DNA of 64,000 bases from Bacteroides fragilis (GTDB lineage: Bacteria; Bacillota; Clostridia; Lachnospirales; Lachnospiraceae). The notes beneath the pieces are model-generated. The model had not been told where the DNA came from and searched no databases. It worked only from the letters and a program-made list of their open reading frames with translations. Each line of letters begins with the position of its first letter. Positions within the stretch are counted from its first letter, which is position 1. Made by a program: the position numbers and the translations under genes. Shown here in pieces: positions 52,280-60,177 of the stretch. The stretch spans positions 729,849 to 793,848 of the forward strand of contig JAMPFK010000001.1 of NCBI GenBank assembly GCA_023664485.1, given 5' to 3'.

Positions 52280-53611
52280 GTGAATTACGATTTAACGCAG
52301 GGAAGCATCCTGAAAAATCTTCTCAGGTTCGCTTTTCCGATTATGGCAGGCAATCTGCTTCAGCAGCTCTATAACGTAGTCGATACGCTGATCGTGGGCA
52401 GGTATCTGGGGGAAAATGCGCTCGCGGCGGTGGGTTCGTCTTATACGCTGATGGTATTCGTGACCTCGATCTTTCTGGGGCTCTGCATGGGAAGCGGCGC
52501 TTTTTTTTCCATGCAGTTCGGCGCGCGGAATATGGACAGGCTGGAAAAAGGGATTTTTATCGCCTTTTTATCGATCGGCGCGGCTGCGCTCCTGATGAAT
52601 CTTCTGGTCTATGCGGGCATGGACGGCATTCTTGTTTTTCTCAAAGTGCCGAATGAAGTGGCGCCGTTGATGGAAGAATATCTCTTATGGATCTTTGCGG
52701 GGATTCCGGCGTCCTTTCTTTATAATTTTGCGGCCAGTCTGCTCCGGGCGGTCGGAAACTCGATGGTTCCGCTCTGTTTCCTGGGAGCTTCCGCAGTACT
52801 GAATATCGCGCTGGACCTTCTTTTTATCGGAGGCTTTCACCGGGGAGTCGGCGGCGCGGCAGCCGCCACGGTCCTGTCGCAGTATGCGGCGGGTATCGGC
52901 ATCCTGCTCTACGGTTATGCGAAGTATCCAAAACTGCGGGTCGGAAAAAAGAACCGGCGCTGGGACGGCGGGATTTTGAAGGAGCTGGCGGGCTTATCCT
53001 CGCTGACCTGTCTCCAGCAGTCGATCATGAATTTCGGAATTCTGCTCGTGCAGGGGCTTGTGAACAGCTTCGGCCCTGTCGTGATGGCGGCTTTTGCGGC
53101 GGCGGTAAAAATCGATTCTTTCGCTTATGCGCCGGTGCAGGATTTCGGCAACGCGTTTTCGACCTATGTAGCGCAGAATTACGGCGCGGGAAAGGTGGAG
53201 CGGATTCGCAGGGGCATGAAAGATGCGGTCCTGGGAGCTTTGGTATTCTGCCTGTTCATTACCGTCATTGTCGTCGGCTTTGCGGAGCCGCTGATGGGCC
53301 TGTTCATCGACAGGCGGAGCGTGGAGACGATTGCGGCCGGCGTCGGCTATCTTCGCATCGAGGGTACGTTCTATTTCGGCATCGGCCTGCTGTTTCTCTT
53401 CTACGGTTATTACCGCGCGATTCATAAACCGGGCATTTCGGTGATTCTGACAGTCGTGTCGCTTGGAACCCGCGTACTGCTGGCCTACGCCCTTTCGGCG
53501 GTTCCGTCCATCGGCGTTAAGGGAATCTGGATGGCCGTGCCGATCGGATGGGTGCTGGCGGATCTGACCGGAGCGTGTTATTACAGGATATGCCGGAAAA
53601 ACATTCATTGA
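52280..53611 (+). CDS. MATE family efflux transporter
   Basis: A 443-residue, 12-helix exporter. The N terminus is GSILKNLLRFAFPIMAGNLLQQLYNVVDTLIVG-type MATE sequence (short part: MAGNLLQQLYNVVDTLIVG), the middle has the repeat start GILKELAGLSSLTCLQQS, and the C-terminal part is FYFGIGLLFLFYGYYRA. GTG is the start, with GGAGGAG 8 nt before it. It probably exports cationic drugs or metabolites. The 283-bp gap before it carries hairpins and a TATAAT at 52128 but no clear -35. Confidence 0.9.
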   Translation: MNYDLTQGSILKNLLRFAFPIMAGNLLQQLYNVVDTLIVGRYLGENALAAVGSSYTLMVFVTSIFLGLCMGSGAFFSMQFGARNMDRLEKGIFIAFLSIGAAALLMNLLVYAGMDGILVFLKVPNEVAPLMEEYLLWIFAGIPASFLYNFAASLLRAVGNSMVPLCFLGASAVLNIALDLLFIGGFHRGVGGAAAATVLSQYAAGIGILLYGYAKYPKLRVGKKNRRWDGGILKELAGLSSLTCLQQSIMNFGILLVQGLVNSFGPVVMAAFAAAVKIDSFAYAPVQDFGNAFSTYVAQNYGAGKVERIRRGMKDAVLGALVFCLFITVIVVGFAEPLMGLFIDRRSVETIAAGVGYLRIEGTFYFGIGLLFLFYGYYRAIHKPGISVILTVVSLGTRVLLAYALSAVPSIGVKGIWMAVPIGWVLADLTGACYYRICRKNIH

Positions 53612-53662
53612 TCGTCTGTGCCGCCGGAAGCACAGCGGAAAATGAGAAAGGATAGAAAAACA

Positions 53663-54946
53663 ATGAAAAACCAAACATTACCAAAAGACCTACAGGCATT
53701 CTTTACTTTCATCGATAACAGCCCTACGGTTTATCATGCCGTGGCCAACCTGGAGCGGATGCTCGCCGCGGAGGGCTTTACCTGTCTGGAAGAAAAAGAT
53801 GCATGGGAAATAAAACCGGATGGGAAGTATTATGTAAACCGAAACGGTTCTTCCCTCATCGCCTTTATCCTGCCTGAAAAAAAGCCGGCAGGATTTCATA
53901 TGACGGCGGCACACGGCGATTCCCCGTGCTTTAAATTAAAAGAGGCGGCGGAAATTGTCGTGGATGACCAGTATTTAAAGCTGAACGTGGAAAAATACGG
54001 AGGCATGATTCTTTCAACCTGGCTGGACAGGCCGCTTTCCATTGCGGGGAGAGTCGTATTCCGGGGAGAAAAGGGGATGGAGAGCCGTCTGGTGAATCTG
54101 GACAAAGACATCGCGGTGATTCCGAACATCGCTATTCATATGAACAGGGAGATAAATAAAGGCGTCGAGTATAATCCGCAGACGGATATGGAACCTGTTA
54201 TCGGGGAAGCGGATGCCAAAGGCGTTTATCTGCAGGAACTGGCAGAGCAGGCCGGTGTGGCGGCGGAAGAAATTCTGGGAGCGGACCTTTTCCTGTATAA
54301 CCGGGAAAAATGCAGGCGTATCGGAATAGACGACGCTTTTCTGGCGGGGCCGAGACTGGACGATCTGGAATGCGCGTATGCCGGAATAACGGCTCTGTTA
54401 AGAGAAAAACCGCAGGAATATATCAATGTCTGCGCCGTTTTTGATAACGAGGAAATCGGAAGCGGGACGAAACAGGGAGCGGATTCCACTTTTCTGAAAG
54501 ATGTGCTGGAAAGAATCTGCGGACGGCTCGGCATTGAAGCGGAACGATACCATCGTATGATCGCGGAAAGCTTCCTGGTCTCAGCGGATAATGCCCATGC
54601 GTTCCACCCGAACCATCCGGAAAAAGCGGATGTAACGAACCGTCCGGTTCTAAACGGCGGAATTGTCATCAAATATCATGGGAGCCAGCGGTACGCGACG
54701 GATGCCTTTTCGGCGGCGGTCGTAAAAGATATCTGTAACCGGGCAGGCGTGCCGTATCAGACTTATGCGAACCGTTCGGATATTGCGGGCGGAAGTACGC
54801 TTGGAAATATTTCTACCGCGCAGGTATCGGTGAATACGGCCGATATCGGCCTGGCGCAGCTCGCCATGCACTCGTCCTATGAAACGGCAGGAGCGAAGGA
54901 TATCGGCCATCTGATACAGGCTCTGCGCGTTTTTTACCGGGATTGA
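53663..54946 (+). CDS. M18 family aminopeptidase (aspartyl aminopeptidase-like)
   Basis: A 427-residue zinc aminopeptidase that forms a dodecamer in this family. Metal-binding and catalytic motifs are present: TAAHGDSPCFKLK (His), AGPRLDDLECAY (Asp), FDNEEIGSGTKQGA (Glu pair), VSADNAHAFHPN (Asp and His) and a terminal TADIGLAQLAMHSSYET with His. The start at 53663 is preceded by AAAGG; the in-frame extension upstream overlaps the region right after the MATE stop. It trims N-terminal acidic residues from peptides in the cytoplasm. It converges with the AraC gene 15 bp away. Confidence 0.92.
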   Translation: MKNQTLPKDLQAFFTFIDNSPTVYHAVANLERMLAAEGFTCLEEKDAWEIKPDGKYYVNRNGSSLIAFILPEKKPAGFHMTAAHGDSPCFKLKEAAEIVVDDQYLKLNVEKYGGMILSTWLDRPLSIAGRVVFRGEKGMESRLVNLDKDIAVIPNIAIHMNREINKGVEYNPQTDMEPVIGEADAKGVYLQELAEQAGVAAEEILGADLFLYNREKCRRIGIDDAFLAGPRLDDLECAYAGITALLREKPQEYINVCAVFDNEEIGSGTKQGADSTFLKDVLERICGRLGIEAERYHRMIAESFLVSADNAHAFHPNHPEKADVTNRPVLNGGIVIKYHGSQRYATDAFSAAVVKDICNRAGVPYQTYANRSDIAGGSTLGNISTAQVSVNTADIGLAQLAMHSSYETAGAKDIGHLIQALRVFYRD

Positions 54947-54961
54947 ACGGATTTTACGCCG

Positions 54962-55951
54962 TCAGAAGAGCGGAATTGCAAAAGGGTCCATCTCGACTAC
55001 GTTGGAAGATTTCGCGACCCGTTCCCTGTATTCTGTCGGGGTGCAGTTCAAATACCGCTTGAAAAGCTTATTGAAATAGCTGATGCTGTTAAAACCTACA
55101 GACAACGCCAGATCCGCGATCGAATGCTTGCTTTCGCGGTCGTCCAGAATCTGTTTGCTCGCTTCAAAGATACGGTATTTCATCAGATATTCAAAGGGCG
55201 TCATCTGAATCGTGGATTTGAAGCAGCGGCAGCATTCGCTCTTGCTGACGGAAATGCTTTCCGCGATATCGTCGAGGGAGACCGCCTCGGCATGGTGCAG
55301 GCGTATGTAGAGCATTGCCTGTTTTACGCGTTGTTCGTTCATGGAAATATTCGGCGTCGCCGGGATATTTACCTGCAGGAGCCGATTTAGCAGTGTTGCC
55401 CAGAACTGGCATAAATATCCCTTCGTGACCATCTCATAACCAAAGCTTTTCGTCAGATTAACGGAAAGGATGTTATTCAATATATTGAGCATGCTCTTAT
55501 GCCATGCGTTCTGTTCTTCCATCAGCATCGTTTTCAGAACGGAAAAGCTCTGCATCGGATGCAGAAAGTTCGTTCTGAGATAGGAACTTGTATAGCCGAA
55601 CAGGAAATCCGGATGGAATACGAGCGAATAATACGAGCATTTCTTATCCTCTACGCTGTGAATCGAGTGCATGACGTTCTGATTCAGGATGAATCCCTGC
55701 CCCGGCGTTAAGATCTGTTCCGCGTCATCGGTCGTAACTTTGGCATAGCCGCTGCCGATGAGAAGGATTTCCATCTCCTCATGCCAGTGCCAGCGGATAG
55801 AACGGGATGTGTGCTGGTCTAAATCTATTTTATAAACGCTGACAGGATATTCCAGATTCCCATATTCGCTTTTATCATAAAGATGATCATAAGCGGATGT
55901 CGGATCGAAACTGATAGTGGTATCTGCATTTTGTTCATTATTTCTAATCAC
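54962..55951 (-). CDS. AraC family transcriptional regulator with cupin sensor
   Basis: A 329-residue regulator. The N-terminal cupin (about 40-130) has HWHEEMEILLIGSG with the His and Glu of the fold and GQGFILNQNVMHSIHS. The C-terminal domain (about 225-320) has the two helix-turn-helix units, with ADLALSVGFNSISYFNKLFKRYLN. The start codon is GTG 55951, 6 nt after GGGAGG. It has no co-directional partner, and the upstream intergenic region carries three CGYTAAYAGTG repeats that could be its own sites. Sugar-related control is likely for this subfamily, but no target is visible. Confidence 0.88.
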   Translation of the reverse strand: MIRNNEQNADTTISFDPTSAYDHLYDKSEYGNLEYPVSVYKIDLDQHTSRSIRWHWHEEMEILLIGSGYAKVTTDDAEQILTPGQGFILNQNVMHSIHSVEDKKCSYYSLVFHPDFLFGYTSSYLRTNFLHPMQSFSVLKTMLMEEQNAWHKSMLNILNNILSVNLTKSFGYEMVTKGYLCQFWATLLNRLLQVNIPATPNISMNEQRVKQAMLYIRLHHAEAVSLDDIAESISVSKSECCRCFKSTIQMTPFEYLMKYRIFEASKQILDDRESKHSIADLALSVGFNSISYFNKLFKRYLNCTPTEYRERVAKSSNVVEMDPFAIPLF

Positions 55952-56450
55952 TTGGTGCCTCCCATTTCTATTTGGTCGGATTTATAATTCATGAATTATC
56001 CTTTATTGGTTACAAATATATTGTGGAGATTGTGAAGCGTTAACAGTGACTGTGACAGGTTAATGCTGATTCGCTAATAGTGGATATGTAATGATGATTC
56101 GCTAATAGTGACTGGCGGGTTACGATTCTGTTAATAACATTCTGTTATGACAAAAGGAATGATTAGAAAAAATAATAAAACCATAACGATTTATCAATTA
56201 TAACTTGTATCACTATTGTAGCACTTTGCGGAAATGAAGTCAAAATATTTTTATAAAAAAAATGATAAAATATTGGCAAATTATAGAACGATATTAACTT
56301 AACATAAAACGATTTTGCAAAAGTTGTAACAATATTTGCGCAATATTTTTCTGCCTGAAAAATCCAATGAAAAGATATCGCGGAAAGATTCCCCGAAAGG
56401 GAATAATAGGAAAAGAAAGCGCGGAAAATGGGGAGGAAAAGGAAAATATA
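55952..56450. other. AT-rich intergenic stretch with three short direct repeats
   Basis: No supportable gene. Three copies of CGYTAAYAGTG start at 56038, 56072 and 56100 (spacings 34 and 28 bp); the last two share the 15-nt GATTCGCTAATAGTG. The rest to about 56340 is strongly AT-rich with A-tracts. Confidence 0.6.
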
Positions 56451-56673
56451 CGGAAGTCCATTTTCAGTTATTATTCAGGCTTAGTGCCGTCAGAACAGAC
56501 ATAAATCTCTTGTCGGCACGCTTTCGCTCCGCGAAAAAGCGCAGCGGCACTAAGCTCAAAAGCCGCGATGCGTCTTTTTCACTAACTGCCGGCGTTTTTC
56601 AAGGGCCTTCGCGGGATTTATGTCTGTTCTGACGATTCAAAAACAGAAAAATAACTGAAAATTGATTTCCGTG
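56451..56673. mobile_element. MITE-like palindromic element (about 223 bp)
   Basis: Outer inverted repeats: CGGAAGTCCATTTTCAGTTA (56451-56470) matches the reverse complement of 56650-56671 with few changes. An inner perfect 20-bp pair lies at 56488-56507 and 56615-56634, and GCTTAGTGCCG (56479-56489) pairs with 56545-56555. There is no transposase. Related ends are at 5789-5840, 36036-36051 and 52019-52033. A structured RNA is an alternative reading. Confidence 0.6.
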
Positions 56674-56691
56674 AGGGAAGTTAAACAGCAC

Positions 56692-56720
56692 TTGACAAAT
56701 ACCCCTACAGGGTATATATT
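56692..56720 (+). promoter_or_regulatory. Promoter of the csoR-copA operon
   Basis: TTGACA (56692-56697), 17 bp, TATATT (56715-56720). The spacer is almost filled by the first CsoR-type site. Confidence 0.75.
56699..56715 (+). promoter_or_regulatory. CsoR operator 1
   Basis: ATACCCCTACAGGGTAT, a 6-5-6 inverted repeat of the known CsoR type, between the -35 and -10 boxes. Confidence 0.75.
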
Positions 56721-56733
56721 ACTAAATAACAAA

Positions 56734-56750
56734 ATACCCATATGGGGTAT
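56734..56750 (+). promoter_or_regulatory. CsoR operator 2
   Basis: ATACCCATATGGGGTAT, 35 bp downstream of operator 1 centre to centre, in the transcribed leader. A 16-codon ORF begins at the next base (56751) and stops at 56801, just before csoR. Confidence 0.7.
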
Positions 56751-56804
56751 ATGAAGGAAACGGATGAAGAGCTGCAGGGGAAGAAGGGACAGGAGGACTG
56801 AGCG

Positions 56805-57158
56805 GTGGAGCATGAAAAGAGCCATGAGCAGGATGATAAGCGGATTTATGCGCAGGAGAGCGGAGACGGCGCGGTTTCCCATAAGACGAAGGAGCGCTCC
56901 GAAAAAGAACGCAGGGATCTGATGAACCGTCTGAAACGGATCGAAGGGCAGGTGCGCGGCATTCAGGGAATGCTGGAAAAAGATGCCTACTGCGCCGATG
57001 TCCTGATACAGGTGGCCGCGGTGAATGCCGCTTTGAACAGTTTTAATAAAGTGCTGCTGGCCGGGCATGTCAGAACCTGTGTGGCCGATAATATCCGTGC
57101 GGGCAATGATGAGGTGATCGATGAGCTGGTAGTATTATTGCAGAAGCTGATGCGCTAG
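56805..57158 (+). CDS. csoR: Copper-sensing repressor CsoR
   Basis: A 117-residue protein with a 35-residue charged extension and then the all-helical CsoR/FrmR fold. The Cu(I) ligands Cys63, His88 and Cys92 are present in AYCADVL and GHVRTCVADN. Cu(I) binding releases it from DNA. GTG is the start, with CAGGAGG 9 nt upstream. Two operators overlap and follow its promoter, so it represses its own operon. copA follows after 178 bp. Confidence 0.9.
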   Translation: MEHEKSHEQDDKRIYAQESGDGAVSHKTKERSEKERRDLMNRLKRIEGQVRGIQGMLEKDAYCADVLIQVAAVNAALNSFNKVLLAGHVRTCVADNIRAGNDEVIDELVVLLQKLMR

Positions 57159-57176
57159 GGTAAGAATGGAAGAATA

Positions 57177-57330
57177 GGTTGAAAAATAAGCCTGATAGCT
57201 TATTTTTCAATCGGCTATTTGTTTCTGAGCGAAAACAAATAGCCTTGATGGCAGACGGGAGAATCGCAATACTGCAAGCGGTAAGCGAATTTCTCGTCGC
57301 CTCTTCGCGACAAGTCGCTCAGAAATGGAG
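57177..57330 (+). promoter_or_regulatory. Structured RNA leader element, copy B (pseudoknot at the Shine-Dalgarno of copA)
   Basis: H1: 57177-57191 with 57198-57212. H2: perfect 12-bp stem 57213-57224 with 57233-57244, loop CTGAGCGA. H3: 57254-57262 with 57290-57298. H4: GTCGC with GCGAC (57296-57311). The full 8-nt H2 loop is complementary to TCGCTCAG at 57315-57322, 4 nt before the GGAG site. The linker after H2 shares GCAG and CGGGA with copy A. Confidence 0.7.
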
Positions 57331-57336
57331 AGTATG

Positions 57337-59868
57337 ATGGAACAATATATTGTTACGGGCATGAGCTGCGCCGCATGCAGCGCGCGGGTGGAAAAGGCGG
57401 TTTCCAAAGTTCCGGGGGTAACGGCCTGCTCGGTCAGTCTGCTGACCAATTCGATGGGCGTGGAGGGAACGGCATCCCCGGAAGCGGTCATCGCGGCAGT
57501 AGAGGCAGCCGGATATGGCGCCGGGCCCAAAAGGGCAGCATCCGATAAAAGGGAAAGCGCAGGTCCCGCCTTTGAAGAGATGCTGGCGGACAGGGAAACG
57601 CCGCTTCTGCAGAAGCGGATGATCGTTTCCATCTGTCTGCTCGTGCCATTGATGTATTTTTCGATGGGGCATATGATGTGGGGCTGGAAGGCGCCCGCTT
57701 TTCTGGAAGGGAACCATATTGCGATGGGGCTTTTGCAGCTGCTTTTCACCGTTGCAATTATGGTGATTAATCAGAAATTTTTTATCAGCGGTTTTAAAAG
57801 CGTCCTGCATGGGGCGCCCAACATGGATACCCTCGTTGCGATGGGAGCGGGAGCGTCTTTTATTTACAGCGTCTATACGCTGTTCGCTATGACGGATGCT
57901 CAGCTCAAAGGAGATTCGCAGGCGGTCATGTTGTATATGGATGAGTTCTATTTTGAGTCCGCGGCGACGATATTGACGTTAATTACCGTGGGAAAAATGC
58001 TGGAGGCGCGCTCGAAAGGGAAAACGACGGACGCGATAAAGAGCCTGATGAAACTGGCGCCCCAGAAGGCGGTCGTGATACGGGACGGCGCGGAGACGGA
58101 GGTGGGTATCGCGCAGGTTAGAATCGGCGATGTATTCGTCGTAAGGCCCGGCGAGAACATTCCGGTGGACGGTATTGTCGTGGAAGGGACGAGCGCGGTG
58201 AATGAAGCGGCTTTAACGGGCGAGAGCATTCCGGTGGATAAGCAGAAAGGGGACAGTGTTTCTGCGGCGACGCTGAACCAGTCCGGTTTTCTGCGCTGTG
58301 AGGCCGTGCGTGTCGGAGAGGATACGACGCTGTCGCAGATTATTCAGATGGTCAGCGATGCGGCGGCGACGAAAGCGCCGATCGCCAAGATCGCCGACAG
58401 GGTATCCGGCGTTTTCGTACCGGCAGTCATCGGCATCGCCATCCTGACGGGTATCGTCTGGCTGTTCGCCGGGGAAAGCTCCGGGTTCGCGCTGGCGCGG
58501 GCTATTTCAGTGCTCGTCATCAGCTGTCCCTGCGCGCTGGGGCTGGCGACGCCGGTAGCGATCATGGTCGGCAACGGCATGGGCGCGAAGAACGGCATCA
58601 TGTTCAAGACCGCCCAGTCGTTGGAACTTGCCGGGAAAGTGCAGATTGCGGCACTCGATAAGACGGGGACCATTACGAGCGGGGAGCCGGAGGTGACGGA
58701 TATCGCGCCGGCGGAGGGCTGTACGGAAGAAGAACTGCTCCGTCTCGCGTATGCGCTGGAGCAAAAAAGCGAGCATCCGTTAGCGCGTTCCATTCTGGCG
58801 ATGGCACAGGAAAAAGGCATTCAGGAGGAGCCTGTGGAGGAATTCCTCGCCGTGCCGGGAAACGGGCTGACGGGAATCCGGCAGAAAGAAGAGCTGGCCG
58901 GCGGCAATCTGCTTTTTATCCGCGATAAAGCTTTCATACCGGAAAAAGCCGCCGCCCTCGCCGGGCGTTTCGCCGGGGAGGGAAAAACGCCGCTGTTTTT
59001 CAGCCGGGCGGGCATTTTCCAGGGTATCATCGCGGTAGCGGATGTGATGAAGGAGGACAGCGCGGAGGCGGTCAGGGAATTGCGGAACATGGGCGTTAAG
59101 GTCGTGATGCTCACCGGAGATAATGAAAAGACCGCGCAGGCCATTGGCGCGCAGGCGGGCGTGGACGAGGTCATTGCGGGCGTTCTGCCGGACGGCAAGG
59201 AAAAGGTCATCAAAGAACTGCAGAAGCGGGGAATTACGGCAATGGTCGGCGACGGTATCAACGATGCGCCCGCGCTGACGAGGGCCGATATCGGCATCGC
59301 GATCGGCGCGGGAACGGATATCGCAATCGACGCGGCCGACGTTGTGCTGATGAAGAGCAGGCTCCGCGATGTGCCGGCGGCGATCCGTCTGAGCCGGGCG
59401 ACGCTGCGGAATATCCACGAAAACCTGTTCTGGGCTTTTTTCTATAATGTCATCGGTATTCCGCTGGCGGCGGGTTTGTGGTATCCTGTATTCGGGTGGA
59501 AGCTGAATCCCATGTTCGGCGCCGCGGCCATGAGCTTATCCAGCTTCTGCGTCGTAAGCAACGCGCTGCGGCTGAATTTCTTCAGGATGTACAGTACGGC
59601 AAAGGATAAGAAACTGAAACAGAATCATCGTAAAAAAGCAGAAAAGGAGACAGGAACAATGGAAAAAACAATCGAAATCAAAGGCATGATGTGCGGACAC
59701 TGTGAAGCGACGGTCAAGAAGGCGCTGGAAGCTCTGCCGGAAGTGGAGCAGGTACAGGTGAGTCATGAAAAGGGAACCGCAGTCGTTACGCTTTCCGCAG
59801 AGGTGGCGGACGATGTCCTGAGAAAAACGGTGGAAGAGAAAGACTACGAGGTCGTTTCCATCGGGTAA
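57337..59868 (+). CDS. copA: Cu(I)-exporting P1B-type ATPase CopA with C-terminal CopZ-like domain
   Basis: An 843-residue copper pump. An N-terminal heavy-metal domain has GMSCAACSA (Cys11, Cys14); eight helices carry the ion site CPC (397-399); the phosphorylated Asp441 is in DKTGTIT; the hinge is GDGINDAP. After the last helices a second heavy-metal domain (about 775-843) has MMCGHCEAT (Cys786, Cys789). That domain starts at an in-frame ATG (59659) with AAAGGAG 9 nt before it, so it might also be made alone as a chaperone. I chose ATG 57337, 6 nt after GGAG; ATG 57325 overlaps the site. It is co-transcribed with csoR. Confidence 0.93.
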   Translation: MEQYIVTGMSCAACSARVEKAVSKVPGVTACSVSLLTNSMGVEGTASPEAVIAAVEAAGYGAGPKRAASDKRESAGPAFEEMLADRETPLLQKRMIVSICLLVPLMYFSMGHMMWGWKAPAFLEGNHIAMGLLQLLFTVAIMVINQKFFISGFKSVLHGAPNMDTLVAMGAGASFIYSVYTLFAMTDAQLKGDSQAVMLYMDEFYFESAATILTLITVGKMLEARSKGKTTDAIKSLMKLAPQKAVVIRDGAETEVGIAQVRIGDVFVVRPGENIPVDGIVVEGTSAVNEAALTGESIPVDKQKGDSVSAATLNQSGFLRCEAVRVGEDTTLSQIIQMVSDAAATKAPIAKIADRVSGVFVPAVIGIAILTGIVWLFAGESSGFALARAISVLVISCPCALGLATPVAIMVGNGMGAKNGIMFKTAQSLELAGKVQIAALDKTGTITSGEPEVTDIAPAEGCTEEELLRLAYALEQKSEHPLARSILAMAQEKGIQEEPVEEFLAVPGNGLTGIRQKEELAGGNLLFIRDKAFIPEKAAALAGRFAGEGKTPLFFSRAGIFQGIIAVADVMKEDSAEAVRELRNMGVKVVMLTGDNEKTAQAIGAQAGVDEVIAGVLPDGKEKVIKELQKRGITAMVGDGINDAPALTRADIGIAIGAGTDIAIDAADVVLMKSRLRDVPAAIRLSRATLRNIHENLFWAFFYNVIGIPLAAGLWYPVFGWKLNPMFGAAAMSLSSFCVVSNALRLNFFRMYSTAKDKKLKQNHRKKAEKETGTMEKTIEIKGMMCGHCEATVKKALEALPEVEQVQVSHEKGTAVVTLSAEVADDVLRKTVEEKDYEVVSIG
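59659..59868 (+). CDS. Possible free CopZ-like copper chaperone from an internal start in copA
   Basis: The reading frame of copA from ATG 59659 gives a 69-residue complete HMA domain with MMCGHCEAT. AAAAGGAG is 9 nt upstream, a better site than that of copA itself. Because copA has no stop before it, the domain is fused and could in addition be made by itself. Escherichia coli makes a free CopA-derived chaperone by frameshifting, which makes this plausible. Confidence 0.45.
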   Translation: MEKTIEIKGMMCGHCEATVKKALEALPEVEQVQVSHEKGTAVVTLSAEVADDVLRKTVEEKDYEVVSIG

Positions 59869-60177
59869 AGCCAGCCGGGCAAAGACAGGAGGAGCGTAAA
59901 AACCGTTCTTTTGCCCGCGGCCGACGCGGCGCCGCCGTCGCCGTCCTGCGTGCGGCGCCATGCGGCGGTTCCTTATCTTCATATGTTCAGAATTATTTGT
60001 CTTGTATAAGCGCCGCTTTTGCTATATATTTGTTATCATAGCGGGTAATAGCCGACAGTCCGGACAGGATCGGGACAATCGTGCCGTCGGTTACGAGGAC
60101 CGCTTGAAGAACGGTTTTGGAAAAAGCTGTTTGCTTTATCCTGTAGTTTCCATGTTTTCTCAAAAAGGAACAGTCCT
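59869..60177. other. Intergenic stretch after copA
   Basis: Contains a weak hairpin (CGGGCAAA at 59876 with TTTGCCCG at 59910) that may end the copper operon, a GC-rich stretch with several GCGGC/GCCGC repeats (about 59918-59966), and the promoter of the next gene. Confidence 0.5.
60002..60030 (+). promoter_or_regulatory. Possible promoter of the surface protein gene
   Basis: TTGTAT, 17 bp, TATATT, about 150 bp before the ATG at 60178. Confidence 0.4.

Noticed and set aside
56336..56632. 98-codon open frame over the AT-rich and palindromic region
   Set aside because: It crosses the MITE-like inverted repeats, has no ribosome binding site and no recognisable composition of a real protein.
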